From contig OV050030.1 in NCBI GenBank assembly GCA_920105625.2, positions 139,156,291 through 139,220,290 of the forward strand: a DNA stretch of 64,000 nucleotides, given 5' to 3'. Shown here piece by piece: positions 31,365 through 47,100 of this stretch (position 1 is the first letter of the stretch; the number at the start of each line of letters is the position of its first letter). The stretch is from Clusia tigrina. Lineage: Eukaryota; Arthropoda; Insecta; Diptera; Clusiidae. Made by a program: the position numbers and the translations under genes. The notes under the pieces are model-generated. The model did not search any database. It was not told where the DNA came from and saw nothing but the letters and a program-made list of their open reading frames with translations.

Positions 31365-34300
31365 ATAACAATTACCCATAAATGATAGACTCAATCATGA
31401 ATGATAAAATAAATCTTGAATGGTAAAATGATTAATGAATGAAAATATTAACAATGAATGATAAACGGAATCATGAATGATGAAAATTAATCGTAAATGA
31501 TAAAAATGAATCATGAATAATAAAAATTAATCATGGATGATAAGAGTGAATCGCGAATGATAATATGAATCGTGAATGACAATAAGAATCATGAATGGTA
31601 ATATTATTCCTGAATAATAAAAATTAATCATGAATGGAAGAGAATGAGTGGCAGAATGAAATGTGAATGGTAAAATGAATCATGAATGATAGAATATATC
31701 ATTAATTTATAAAATGAATCATGAATGGTAAAATGAATCATGGTTGATTAAACTGAATAATGAAAGATAAATGAGTCAAGAATGATAAAATCAGTCATGA
31801 ATGATAAAATGAATCAATAATGATAATAATTAACCATAAATGATAGACTCAATCATGAATGATAAAATAAATCTTGAATGGTAAAGTGATTAATGAATGA
31901 AAAAATTAACAATGAATGATAAACGGAATCATGAATGATGAAAATTAATCATAAATGATAAAATGGAATCGTGAATGATAGTAAGAAATATGAATGGTAA
32001 TATGATTCATGAATAATACAAATTAAGCACGAATATTAAAATGAATCATGAATGGAAAGATGCATAGTGAGTGGTAAAATGAATCGTGAAAGTTAAAATG
32101 AATCATGAACTTTAAATCAATCGTGTATGATAAAATGAATCATATAAATAATGAATGGTAAAATGAATCGAATGGTAAATTCAATCCTGAATGATATGAA
32201 TCATGATTGGTAAAATAAAACACGAATGATAAAATGAATCCTGAATGAAAAATCTTAATCATGAATCATAAAAGTGAATCATGAATGTGAAAATGAATCA
32301 TGAATAGTAAATGGAATCTTGAATCTTAAAACTAATCGTGAATGATAATACAAATCGTGAATGATAATACAAATCATGGACGGTAAATTGAAATATGAAT
32401 GTTAAATCGAATCATAAATGATAATATGAATCATGAATGGTAAAATGAATCATGAACGTTAAATCAATAGTGAATGAAAAAAAGTATCATGAATGATAAT
32501 GTGAATCACGAAGTTTAAAATTTAATAATAAAAATGAATCGTGGATGATAAAAATGAATCATGAATGGTAAAATGAATCGTGAATTAGAATATGAATCAT
32601 GAATGATAAGAATAATCATGAGAGATAAAATGAATAATGAATGATAAAATAAATCATGAATGATAAAATAAATCATTAATGAAAAAATGAATCATGCATG
32701 GTAAAATGAATCATGAATAATAAAAATTAATCATGAATGATAAAATGGAATCGATAATAAGAATTATGAATGGGAATATGATTCATGAATAATAAAAATT
32801 AAGCTCGAATGTTAAAATGAATCATGAATGGAAAGCTGCATCATGAGTTGTAAAATGAATCGTGAAAGTTAAAAACTAATCATGAACTTTAAATCATTCG
32901 TGTATGATAAAATGATTCATGAATGATAATATGAATAATGAATGGTAAAATGAATCGAATGGTAAAATCAATCGTGAATGATATGAATCATGATTGGTAA
33001 AATAAATCACGAATGATGAAAATGAATCCTGAATGAAAAATATTAATCATGAATCATAAAAATGGTAAATGGAATCTTGAATGTTAAAACTAATCTTGAA
33101 TGATAATATAAATCGTGAATGATAATACAAATCATGGATGGTAAATTAAAATATGAATGTTAAATCGAATCATAAATGATAATATGAATCATGAATTGTA
33201 AAATCAATCATGAACGTTAAATCAATCGTGTATGATAAAATGAGTCATGAATGATAACATGAATACTGAATGGTAAAATGAATCGAATGGTAAAAACAAT
33301 CGTGAAAGATATGAATCATTATTGGTAAACTAAATCACGAATGATAAAAATGAATCCTGAATGCTAAATATTAATCAGGAATGATAAAATGAATGGTCAA
33401 TGGTAAAATGAATCATGAATGATAAAAATGAATCTCGAATGATAAAATTAATGAACGATAAAACTAATCATGAATGATAAAAAGAATCATGACTGATAAT
33501 ATGAATCATGACTGATAATATGAATCATGACTGATAATATGAATCATGAATATTAAAATGATTCATGAATATTAAATGGAATCATAAATGAATCATGAAT
33601 GCCAAAATGAATCATGATTGTTAAAGCTATCGTGAATGATAGGATGAATCATGAATGATAAAATGAATCATAAATCAAAAAAATGTATCATTAGTGATAA
33701 AATGAATCATGAATGATAAAAATGAATGGTAAAATTAATCATGGATTATAAAAATGAATCATGAATGGTAAAGTGAATCGCGAATGATAATATGAATCAT
33801 GAATGATAAAGTTAATAATTAATGATAAAATGAATCCTTAATGATAAACATTAATCAATCACGAATGATAAAATAGAATCATGAAAGGAAAAATGAATCA
33901 CGAATGATAATATGAATCGTGAATGATAGAAAGAATCATGAATGATTCATGAATAATAAAAACTAATCAGTAAGGGTAAGATGCAGAATGAGTGGCATAA
34001 TTAATCGTGAATAAGAAAATGAAACATGAATGGTGAAATGAATCATGACTGACAAAATAAAAGTGAATCGTGAAAGGCAAAATGTATCATGAAAGTTAAA
34101 TCAATCGTAAATGATAAAATGAATCATGAATGATAATATGAATCATGAGTGGTAAAATGAATAGAATGATAAAAAAAATCGTGAATGATATGAATCAAGA
34201 ATGATAAAAATGAATCCTGAATGAAAAAATAAATCATGAATGATAGAATGAGTCATAAATGTAAACTGAATCCTGAATGGTAAATCAATCGTGAATGATA

Positions 34301-37300
34301 AAATGAATCCTCAATGATAAATATTAATCAAGAATGATAAAATGAATCATGATTGAAAAAAAGCATCATGAATGATAATGTGAATCACGAAGTTTAAAAT
34401 TGAATAATGAATGTTATAATGAACAGTGAATGATAAAATTTAATAATGAATGTGAAAATGAACCGCGGATGATAACGTTAAATCAATAATGAATGATAAA
34501 ATGAATCATGAATGATATGAATCATGAATGGTTAAATGAATCGAATGATGAAAACAATCATGCATGACATGAGTCATGTATGTAAAAAGAATCACGAATG
34601 ATAAAAATGATTCCTGATTGGAAAAATTAATCATGAATGATAGATTGAATCATGAATGTAAAATGAATCATGAATGGTAAATGAATTGTGAATGATAAAA
34701 ATTAATCCTGAATGATAAATATTAATCATGAATGATAAAATGAATCATCAATGAAAAAAAGTATCATGAATGATAATGTGAATATCGAAGTTTAAAATTT
34801 AATAATAAACTTTAAAATGAATCGTGGATGATAAAAATGAATCATGAATGGTAAAATGAATCGTGAATGATAATTGCAATCATGACTAATAAAAAGACTC
34901 ATAAATGATAAAATGAATGATAAAATTTAACAAAGAATGATAGAATCATGAATGATAACTTGAATCTTGAATCATAAGAATCATGAATGGTAAAATGTTT
35001 CATGAATAATAAAAATTAATCATGAATATTAAAATGAATGATGAATGGAAAGATGCATCGTGAGTGGCAAAATGAATCGTGAAAGGTAAAATGAATCATG
35101 AACATTAAATCGACCGTGAATGATAAAATGAATCATCAATGAAAAAAGTATCATGAATGATAATGTGAATCACGAAGCTTAAAATTTAATAATAAATGTT
35201 TAAATGAATCGTGGATGATAAAAATGAATCATGAATGGTAAAATCAATCGTGAATTAGAATATGAGTCATGAATGATAAGAAGAATCATGAGAGATAAAA
35301 TGAATAATGAATGATAAAATAAATCATGAATGATAAAATTAATCATTAATGAAAAAATGAATCATTAATGATAAAAATGAATCATGCATGGTAAAATGAA
35401 TCATGAATAATAAAAATTAATCATGAATGGTAAGATGAATCTTGAAAGATAGAATGAATCATGAATGATAAAATTAATAATGAATGTTAAAATGAATCAT
35501 GGTTGATAAAACTGAATAATGCAAGATAAAATGAATCATGAATGATAAAATGAATCATTAATGATAACAACTAACCATAAATGATAGACTCAATCATGAA
35601 TGATAAAATAAATCTTTTAATGCTAAAATGATTGATGAATGATAAAAATGAACAATGAATGATAAACGGAATCATGAATAATGATAATTAATCGTAAATG
35701 ATAAAATGAATCATGAATGATAAAAATGAATAATGAATGATAAAAATTACTCATGAATGATAAAAGTGAATCGGGAATGATAATGTGAAGCGTGAATGAT
35801 AATAAGAATCATGAATAGTAATATGATTCCTGAATAATAAAAATTAATCATGAATGGAAGAGCATGGCAGAATGAAACGTAAATGGTAAAATGAATCATG
35901 AATGATAGAATAAATCATTAATTTATAAAATGAATCATGAATGGTAAAATGAAACATGGTTGATTAAACTGAATAATGAAAGATAAAATGAGTCATGAAT
36001 GATAAAATTAATCATGAATTATAAAATGAATCAATAATGATAGCAATTAACCATAAATGATAGACTCAATCATGAATGATAAAATAAATCTTGAATGGTA
36101 AAGTGATTAATGAATGAAAAAAAAATAACAATGAATGATAAACGGATTCATGAATGATGAAAATTAATCATAAATGATAAAAATGAATCATGAATGATAA
36201 AAATTAATCATGAATGATAAAATGGAATCGTGAATGATAGTAAGAAATATGAATGGTAATATGATTCATGAATAATAAAAATTAAGCACGAATATTAAAA
36301 TGAATCATGAATGGAAAGATGCATAGTGAGTGGTAAAATGAATCGTGAAAGTTAAAATGTATCATGAACTTTAAATCAATCGTGTATGATAAAATGAATC
36401 ATATAAATAATGAATGGTAAAATGAATCGAATGGTAAATTCAATCCTGAATGATATGAATCATGATTGGTAAAATAAAACACGAATGATAAAATGAATCC
36501 TGAATGAAAAATATTAATCATGAATCATAAAAGTGAATCATGAATGTGAAAATGAATCATGAATAGTGAATGGAATCTTGAATCTTAAAACTAATCGTGA
36601 ATGATAATATAAATCGTGAATGATAATACAAAGCATGGACGGTAAATTGAAATATGAATGTTAAATCGAATCATAAATGATAATATGAATCATGAATGGT
36701 AAAATGAATCATGAACGTTAAATCAATAGTGAATGAAAAAAAGTATCATGAATGATAATGTGAATCAAGAAGTTTAAAATTTAATAATAAATGTTTAAAT
36801 GAATCGTGGATGATAAAAATGAATCATGAATGGTAAAATGAATCGTGAATTAGAATATGAATCAAGAATGATAAGAATAATCATGAGAGATAAAATGAAT
36901 AATGAATGATAAAATATATCATGAATGATAAAATTAATCATTAATGAAAAAATGAATCATGCATGGTAAAATGAATCATGAATAATAAAAATTAATCATG
37001 AATGATAAAATGGAATCGTATATGATAATAAGAATTATGAATGGGAATATGATTCATGAATAATAATAATTAAGCTCGAATGTTAAAATGAATCATGAAT
37101 GGAAAGCTGCATCATGAGTGGTAAAATGAATCGTGAAAGTTAAAAACTAATCATGAACTTTAAATCATTCGTGTATGATAAAATGATTCATGAATGATAA
37201 TATGAATAATGAATGGTAAAATGAATCGAATGGTAAAATCAATCGTGAATGATATGAATTATGATTGGTAAAATAAATCACGAATGATGAAAAGGAATCC

Positions 37301-38804
37301 TGAATGAAAAATATTAATCATGAATCATAAAAATGGTAAATGGAATCTTGAATGTTAAAACTAATCTTGAATGATAATATAAATCTTGACTGATAATACA
37401 AATCATGGATGGTAAATTAAAATATGAATATTAAATCGAATCATAAATGATAATATGAATCATGAATTGTAAAATCAATCATGAACGTTAAATCAATCGT
37501 GTATGATAAAATGAGTCATGAATGATAACATGAATACTGAATGGTAAAATGAATCCAATGGTAAAAACCATCGTGAATGATATGAATCATGATTGGTAAA
37601 ATAAATCACGAATGATAAAAATGAAAACTGAATGCTAAATATTAATCAGGAATGATAAAATGAATGGTCAATGGTAAAATGAATCATGAATGATAAAAAT
37701 GAATGTTGAATGGTAAAATTAATAAACGATAAAACTAATCATGAATGATAAAAAGAATCATAACTGATAATATGAATCATGACTGATAATATGAATCATG
37801 ACTGATAATATGAATTATGAATATTAAAATGATTCATGAATGTTAAATGGAATCATAAATGAATCATGAATGCCAAAATGAATCATGATTGTTAAAGCTA
37901 TCGTGAATGATAGGATGAATCATGAATGATAAAATGAATCATAAATCAAAAAATGTATTATTAGTGATAAAATGAATCATGAATGATAAAAATGAATGGT
38001 AAAATGAAACATTGATTATAAAAATGAATCATGAATGGTAAAGTGAATCGCGAATGATAATATGAATCATGAATGATAAAAAGAATCATGAAAGAAGAAA
38101 TGAATAATGAATGATAAAATGAATCATCAATGATAAAATTAATAATTAATGATAAAATGAATCCTTAATGATAAACATTAACCTTGAATGATAGAATCAA
38201 TCATGAATGATAAAAGTGAATCATGAATGGAAAAATGAATCACGAATGATAATATGAATCGTGAATGATAATAAGAATCATGAATGATTCTTTAATAATA
38301 AAAACTAATCAGTATGGGTAAGATGTAGAATGAGTGGCATAATTAATCGTGAATAAGAAAATGAAATATGAATGGTGAAATGAATCATGACTGACAAAAT
38401 AAAAGTGAATCGTGAAAGGTAAAATGTATCATGAAAGTTAAATCAATCGTAAATGATAAAATGAATCATGAATGATAATATGAATCATGAGTGGTAAAAT
38501 GAATAAAATGATAAAAACAATTGTGAATGATATAAATCATGAATGATAAAAATGAATCCTGAATGAAAAAATAAGTCATGAATGATAGAATGAGTCATAA
38601 ATGTAAACTGAATCCTGAATGGTAAATCAATCGTGAATGATAAAATGAATCCTGAATGATAAATATTAATCAAGAATGATAAAATGAATCATGATTGAAA
38701 AAAAGCATCATGAATTATAATGTGAATCACGAAGTTTAAAATTGAATAATGAATGTTAAAATGAACCGTGAATGATAAAATTTAATAATGAATGTGAAAA
38801 TGAA
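31365..38804 (+). repeat. Divergent satellite units, offset about 4.2-4.3 kb
   Basis: The monomer is unchanged, but the higher-order unit is shorter. Landmarks recur at offsets of about 4,215 bp (31,831), 4,271 bp (32,801 against 37,072) and 4,342 bp (34,081 against 38,423). The rise comes from indels, including about 71 bp present near 38,075 but absent near 33,790. The block keeps the same order of landmark sub-blocks as units A-F, with internal segments missing. I see no gene. Confidence 0.7.
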
Positions 38805-39827
38805 ATGATAATATGAATCATGACTGATAATATGAATTATGAATATTAAAATGATTCATGAATGTTAAATGGAATCATAAATGAATCATGAATGCCAAAA
38901 TGAATCATGATTGTTAAAGCTATCGTGAATGATAGGATGAATCATGAATGATAAAATGAATCATAAATCAAAAAAATGTATCATTAGTGATAAAATGAAT
39001 CATGAATGATAAAAATGAATTGTAAAAATAAACATTGATTATAAAAATGAATCATGAATGGTAAAGTGAATCGCGAATGATAATATAAATCATGAATAAT
39101 AAAAAGAATCATGAAAGAAGAAATGAATAATGAATGATAAAATGAATCATCAATGATAAAATTAATAATTAATGATAAAATGAATCCTTAATGATAAACA
39201 TTAACCTTGAATGATAGAATCAATCATGAATGATAAAAGTGAATCATGAATGGAAAAATGAATCACGAATGATAATATGAATCGTGAATGATAATAAGAA
39301 TCATGAATGATTCTTTAATAATAAAAACTAATCAGTATGGGTAAGATGTAGAATGAGAGGCATAATTAATCGTGAATAAGAAAATGAAACATGAATGGTG
39401 AAATGAATCATGACTGACAAAATAAAAGTGAATCGTGAAAGGCAAAATGTATCATGAAAGTTAAATCAATCGTAAATGATAAAATGAATCATGAATGATA
39501 ATATGAATCATGAGTGGTAAAATGAATAGAATGATAAAAACAATCGTGAATGATATAAATCATGAATGATAAAAATGAATCCTGAATGAAAAAATAAATC
39601 ATGAATGATAGAATGAGTCATAAATGTAAACTGAATCCTGAATGGTAAATCAATCGTGAATGATAAAATGAATCCTGAATGATAAATATTAATCAAGAAT
39701 GATAAAATGAATCATGATTGAAAAAAAGCATCATGAATTATAATGTGAATCACGAAGTTTAAAATTGAATAATGAATGTTAAAATGAACAGTGATTGATA
39801 AAATTTAATAATGAATGTGAAAATGAA
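37783..39827 (+). repeat. Tandem duplication of about 1,022 bp
   Basis: The segment 37,783-38,804 is repeated directly as 38,805-39,827. The junction is visible at 38,804/38,805. There the block that normally reads gaaaatgaaccgcggatg switches after gaaaatgaa to atgataatatgaatcatg, which belongs about 1 kb upstream. Matching landmarks (actgataatatgaatt at 37,801 and 38,823) give the offset. The copies differ at scattered single bases. Confidence 0.8.
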
Positions 39828-42800
39828 CCGCGGATGATAAAAATGAATCATGAATGGTAAAATGAATCATTAACGTTAAATCAATAGTGATTGATAAAAT
39901 GAATCATGAATGAAATGAATCATGAATGGTTAATTGAATCGAATTATGAAAACAATCATGCATGACATGAGTCATGTATGTAAAAAGAATCACGAATGAT
40001 AAAAATGATTCCGGATTGGAAAAATTAATCATGAATGATAGATTGGATCATGAATGTAAAATGAATCATGAATGGTAAATGAATTGTGAATGATAAAAAT
40101 TAATCCTGAATGATAAATATTAATCATGAATGATAAAATAATTCATCAATGAAAAAAAGTATCATGAATGATAATGTGAATCACGAAGTTTAAAATTTAA
40201 TTATAAATGTTTAAATGAATCGTGGATGATAAAAATGAATCATGAATGGTAAAATCAATCGTGAATAAGAATATGAATCATGAATAAGAAGAATCATGAG
40301 AGATAAAAATAATAATGAATGATAAAATAAATCATGAATGATAAAATTAATCACGAATGATAAAAATGATTCCTGATTGGAAAAATTAATCATGAATGAT
40401 AGATTGAATCATGAATGTAAAATGAATCATGAATGGTAAATGAATTGTGAATGATAAAAATTAATCCTGAATGATAAATATTAATCATGAATGATAAAAT
40501 GAATCATCAATGAAAAAAAGTATCATGAATGATAATGTGAATATCGAAGTTTAAAATTTAATAATAAATGTTAAAATGAATCGTGGATGATAAAAGTGAA
40601 TCATGAATGGTAAAATGAATCGTGAATGATAATTGCAATCATGACTCATAAAAAGACTCATAAATGATAAAATGAATGATAAAATTTATCCATGAATGAT
40701 AGAATCATGAATGATAACATGAATCTTGAATCATAAGAATCAGGCTAAAATGTTTCATGAATAATAAAAATTAATCATGAATATTAAAATTTATCATGAA
40801 TGGAAAGCTGCATCATGAGTGGTAAAATGAATCGTGAAAATTAAAAACTAATCATGAACTTTAAATCATTCGTGTATGATAAAATGATTCATGAATGATA
40901 ATATGAATAATGAATGGTAAAATGAATCGAATGGTAAAATCAATCGTGAATGATATGAATCATGATTGGTAAAATAAATCACGAATGATGAAAAGGAATC
41001 CTGAATGAAAAATATTAATCATGAATCATAAAAATGGTAAATGGAATCTTGAATGTTAAAACTAATCTTGAATGATAATATAAATCTTGACTGATAATAC
41101 AAATCATGGATGGTAAATTAAAATATGAATATTAAATCGAATCATAAATGATAATATGAATCATGAATTGTAAAATCAATCATGAACGTTAAATCAATCG
41201 TGTATGATAAAATGAGTCATGAATGATAACATGAATACTGAATGGTAAAATGAATCCAATGGTAAAAACCATCGTGAATGATATGAATCATGATTGGTAA
41301 AATAAATCACGAATGATAAAAATGAAAACTGAATGCTAAATATTAATCAGGAATGATAAAATGAATGGTCAATGGTAAAATGAATCATGAATGATAAAAA
41401 TGAATGTTGAATGGTAAAATTAATAAACGATAAAACTAATCATGAATGATAAAAAGAATCATAACTGATAATATGAATCATGACTGATAATATGAATCAT
41501 GACTGATAATATGAATTATGAATATTAAAATGATTCATGAATGTTAAATGGAATCATAAATGAATCATGAATGCCAAAATGAATCATGATTGTTAAAGCT
41601 ATCGTGAATGATAGGATGAATCATGAATGATAAAATGAATCATAAATCAAAAAATGTATTATTAGTGATAAAATGAATCATGAATGATAAAAATGAATGG
41701 TAAAATGAAACATTGATTATAAAAATGAATCATGAATGGTAAAGTGAATCGCGAATGATAATATGAATCATGAATGATAAAAAGAATCATGAAAGAAGAA
41801 ATGAATAATGAATGATAAAATGAATCATCAATGATAAAATTAATAATTAATGATAAAATGAATCCTTAATGATAAACATTAACCTTGAATGATAGAATCA
41901 ATCATGAATGATAAAAGTGAATCATGAATGGAAAAATGAATCACGAATGATAATATGAATCGTGAATGATAATAAGAATCATGAATGATTCTTTAATAAT
42001 AAAAACTAATCAGTATGGGTAAGATGTAGAATGAGAGGCATAATTAATCGTGAATAAGAAAATGAAACATGAATGGTGAAATGAATCATGACTGACAAAA
42101 TAAAAGTGAATCGTGAAAGGCAAAATGTATCATGAAAGTTAAATCAATCGTAAATGATAAAATGAATCATGAATGATAATATGAATCATGAGTGGTAAAA
42201 TGAATAGAATGATAAAAACAATCGTGAATGATATAAATCATGAATGATAAAAATGAATCCTGAATGAAAAAATAAATCATGAATGATAGAATGAGTCATA
42301 AATGTAAACTGAATCCTGAATGGTAAATCAATCGTGAATGATAAAATGAATCCTGAATGATAAATATTAATCAAGAATGATAAAATGAATCATGATTGAA
42401 AAAAAGCATCATGAATTATAATGTGAATCACGAAGTTTAAAATTGAATAATGAATGTTAAAATGAACCGTGAATGATAAAATTTAATAATGAATGTGAAA
42501 ATGAACCGCGGATGATAAAAATGAATCATGAATGGTAAAATGAATCATGAACGTTAAATCAATAGTGATTGATAAAATGAATCATGAATGAAATGAATCA
42601 TGAATGGTTAATTGAATCGAATTATGAAAACAATCATGCATGACATGAGTCATGTATGTAAAAAGAATCACGAATGATAAAAATGATTCCGGATTGGAAA
42701 AATTAATCATGAATGATAGATTGGATCATGAATGTAAAATGAATCATGAATGGTAAATGAATTGTGAATGATAAAAATTAATCCTGAATGATAAATATTA

Positions 42801-44160
42801 ATCATGAATGATAAAATAATTCATCAATGAAAAAAAGTATCATGAATGATAATGTGAATCACGAAGTTTAAAATTTAATTATAAATGTTTAAATGAATCG
42901 TGGATGATAAAAATGAATCATGAATGGTAAAATCAATCGTGAATAAGAATATGAATCATGAATAAGAAGAATCATGAGAGATAAAAATAATAATGAATGA
43001 TAAAATAAATCATGAATGATAAAATTAATCACGAATGATAAAAATGATTCCTGATTGGAAAAATTAATCATGAATGATAGATTGAATCATGAATGTAAAA
43101 TGAATCATGAATGGTAAATGAATTGTGAATGATAAAAATTAATCCTGAATGATAAATTTTAATCATGAATGATAAAATGAATCATCAATGAAAAAAAGTA
43201 TCATGAATGATAATGTGAATATCGAAGTTTAAAATTTAATAATAAATGTTAAAATGAATCGTGGATGATAAAAATGAATCATGAATGGTAAAATGAATCG
43301 TGAATGATAATTGCAATCATGACTCATAAAAAGACTCATAAATGATAAAATGAATGATAAAATTTAACCATGAATGATAGAATCATGAATGATAACATGA
43401 ATCTTGAATCATAAGAATCATGAATGGTAAAATGTTTCATGAATAATAAAAATTAATCATGAATATTAAAATTTATCATGAATGGAAAGCTGCATCATGA
43501 GTGGTAAAATGAATCGTGAAAGTTAAAAACTAATCATGAACTTTAAATCATTCGTGTATGATAAAATGATTCATGAATGATAATATGAATAATGAATGGT
43601 AAAATGAATCGAATGGTAAAATCAATCGTGAATGATATGAATCATGATTGGTAAAATAAATCACGAATGATGAAAAGGAATCCTGAATGAAAAATATTAA
43701 TCATGAATCATAAAAATGGTAAATGGAATCTTGAATGTTAAAACTAATCTTGAATGATAATATAAATCGTGACTGATAATACAAATCATGGATGGTAAAT
43801 TAAAATATGAATATTAAATCGAATCATAAATGATAATATGAATCATGAATTGTAAAATCAATCATGAACGTTAAATCAATCGTGTATGATAAAATGAGTC
43901 ATGAATGATAACATGAATACTGAATGGTAAAATGAATCGAATGGTAAAATCAATCGTGAATGATATGAATCATGATTGGTACAATAAATCACGAATGATA
44001 AAAATGAATCCTGAATGCTAAATATTCAGGAATGATAAAATGAATGGTCAATGGTAAAATGAATCATGAATGATAAAAATGAATCTTGAATGGTAAAATT
44101 AATAAACGATAAAACTAATCATGAATGATAAAAAGAATCATGACTGATAATATGAATCAT
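38805..44160 (+). repeat. Two tandem copies of a 2,678-bp unit
   Basis: Landmarks recur at 2,678-2,679 bp (38,823 and 41,502; 39,508 and 42,186; 40,211 and 42,889). Both copies contain the same two internal joins. One is where attaatcacgaatg is reached early (about 40,346 and 43,024). The other is where ttatcatgaatggaaagctg follows a gaatattaaaa block (about 40,791 and 43,469). Those joins arose before the duplication. The first copy alone has a small loss at 40,740 (aatcaggctaaaatg). Confidence 0.78.
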
Positions 44161-47100
44161 GACTGATAATATGAATCATGACTGATAATATGAATCATGA
44201 ATATTAAAATGATTCATGAATGTTAAATGGAATCATAAATGAATCATGAATGCCAAAATGAATCATGATTGTTAAAGCTATTGTGAATGATAGGATGAAT
44301 CATGAATGATAAAATGAATCATAAATCAAAAAAATGTATCATTAGTGATAAAATGAATCATGAATGATAAAAATGAATGGTAAAATTAATCATGGATTAT
44401 AAAAATGAATCATGAATGGTAAAGTGAATCGCAAATGATAATATGAATCATGAATGATAAAAAGAATCATGAAAGAAGAAATGAATAATGAATGATAAAA
44501 TGAATCATGAATGATAAAATTAATAATTAATGATAAAATGAATCCTTAATGATAAACATTAACCTTGAATGATAGAATCAACAATGAATGATAAAAGTGA
44601 ATCATGAATGGAAAAATGAATCACGAATGATAATATGAATCGTGAATGATAATAAGAATCATGAATGATTCTTTAATAATAAAAACTAATCAGTATGGGT
44701 AAGATGTAGAATGAGTGGCATAATTAATCGTGAATAAGAAAATGAAACATGAATGGTGAAATGAATCATGACTGACAAAATAAAAGTGAATCGTGAAAGG
44801 CAAAATGTATCATGAAAGTTAAATCAATCGTAAATGATAAAATGAATCATGAATGATAATATGAATCATGAGTGGTAAAATGAATAGAATGATAAAAACA
44901 ATCGTGAATGATATAAATCATGAATGATAAAAATGAATCCAGAAAGAAAAAATAAATCATGAATGATAGAATGAGTCATAAATGTAAACTGAATCCTGAA
45001 TGGTAAATCAATCGTGAATGATAAAATGAATCCTGAATGATAAATATTAATCAAGAATGATAAAATGAATCATGATTGAAAAAAAACTTCATGAATTATA
45101 ATGTGAAACACGAAGTTTAAAATTGAATAATGAATGTTAAAATGAACCGTGAATGATAAAATTTAATAATGAATGTGAAAATGAACCGCGGATGATAAAA
45201 ATGAATCATGAATGGTAAAATGAATCATGAACGTTAAATCAATAGTGATTGATAAAATGAATCATGAATGAAATGAATCATGAATGGTTAATTGAATCGA
45301 ATGATGAAAACAATCATGCATGACATGAGTCATGTATGTAAAAAGAATCACGAATGATAAAAATGATTCCGGATTGGAAAAATTAATCATGAATGATAGA
45401 TTGGATCATGAATGTAAAATGAATCATGAATGGTAAATGAATTGTGAATGATAAAAATTAATCCTGAATGATAAATATTAATCATGAATGATCAAATAAT
45501 TCATCAATGAAAAAAAGTATCATGAATGATAATGTGAATCACGAAGTTTAAAATTTAATTATAAATGTTTAAATGAATCGTGGATGATAAAAATGAATCA
45601 TGAATGGTAAAATGAATCGTGAATGATAATTGCAATCATGACTCATAAAAAGACTCATAAATGATAAAATGAATGATAAAATTTAACCATGAATGATAGA
45701 ATCATGAATGATAACATGAATCTTGAATCATAAGAATCATGAATGGTAAAATGTTTCATGAATAATAAAAATTAATCATGAATATTAAAATTAATCATGA
45801 ATGGAAAGATGCATCGTGAGTGGCAAAATGAATCGTGAAAGGTAAAATGAATCATGAACATTAAATCGATCGTGAATGATAAAATGAATCATCAATGAAA
45901 AAAAGTATCATGAATGATAATGTGAATCACGAAGCTTAAAATTTAATAATAAATGTTTAAATGAATCGTGGATGATAAAAATGTATCATGAATGGTAAAA
46001 TCAATCGTGAATTAGAATATGAATCATGAATGATAAGAAGAATCATGAGAGATAAAATGAATAATGAATGATAAAATAAATCATGAATGATAAAATTAAT
46101 CATTAATGAAAAATGAATCATTAATGATAAAAATGAATCATGCATGGTAAAATGAATCATGAATAATAAAAATTAATCAGGAATGGTAAGATGAATCATG
46201 AAAGATAGAATGAATCATGAATGATAAAATTAATAATGAATGTTAAAATGAATCATGGTTGATAAAACTGAATAATGAAAGATAAAATGAATCATGAATG
46301 ATAAAATGAATCATTAATGATAACAACTAACCATAAATGATAGACTCAATCATGAATGATAAAATAAATCTTGAATGATAAAATGATTGATGAATGATAA
46401 AAATGAACAATGAATGATAAACGGAATCATGAATGATGAAAATTAATCGTAAATGATAAAATGAATCATGAATTATAAAAATTAATTATGAATGATAAAC
46501 TGGAATCGTGAATGATAGTAAGAAATATGAATGGTAATATTATTCATGAATAATAAAAATTAAGCACGAATATTAAAATGAATCATGAATGGAAAGATTC
46601 ATAATGAGTGGTAAAATGAATCATGAACTTTAAATCAATCGTGTATGATAAAATGAATCATATGAATAATGAATGGTAAAATGAATCGAATGGTAAAATC
46701 AATCGTGAATGATATGAATCATGATTGGTAAAAAAAACACGAATGATAAAAATGAATCCTGAATGATAAATATTAATCATGAATGATAAATTGAATGGTC
46801 AATGGTAAAATGAATCATGAATGATAAAAATGAATCTCGAATGGTAAAATTAATGAACGATAAAACTAATCATGAATGATAAAAAGAATCATGACTGATA
46901 ATATGAATCTGGACTGATAATATGAATCATGACTGATAATATGAATCATGAATATTAAAATGATTCATGAATGTTAAATGGAATCATAAATGAATCATGA
47001 ATGCCAAAATGAATCATGATTTTTAAAGCTATCGTGAATGATAGGATGAATCATGAATGATAAAATGAATCATGAATCAAAAAAAATGTATCATTAGTGA

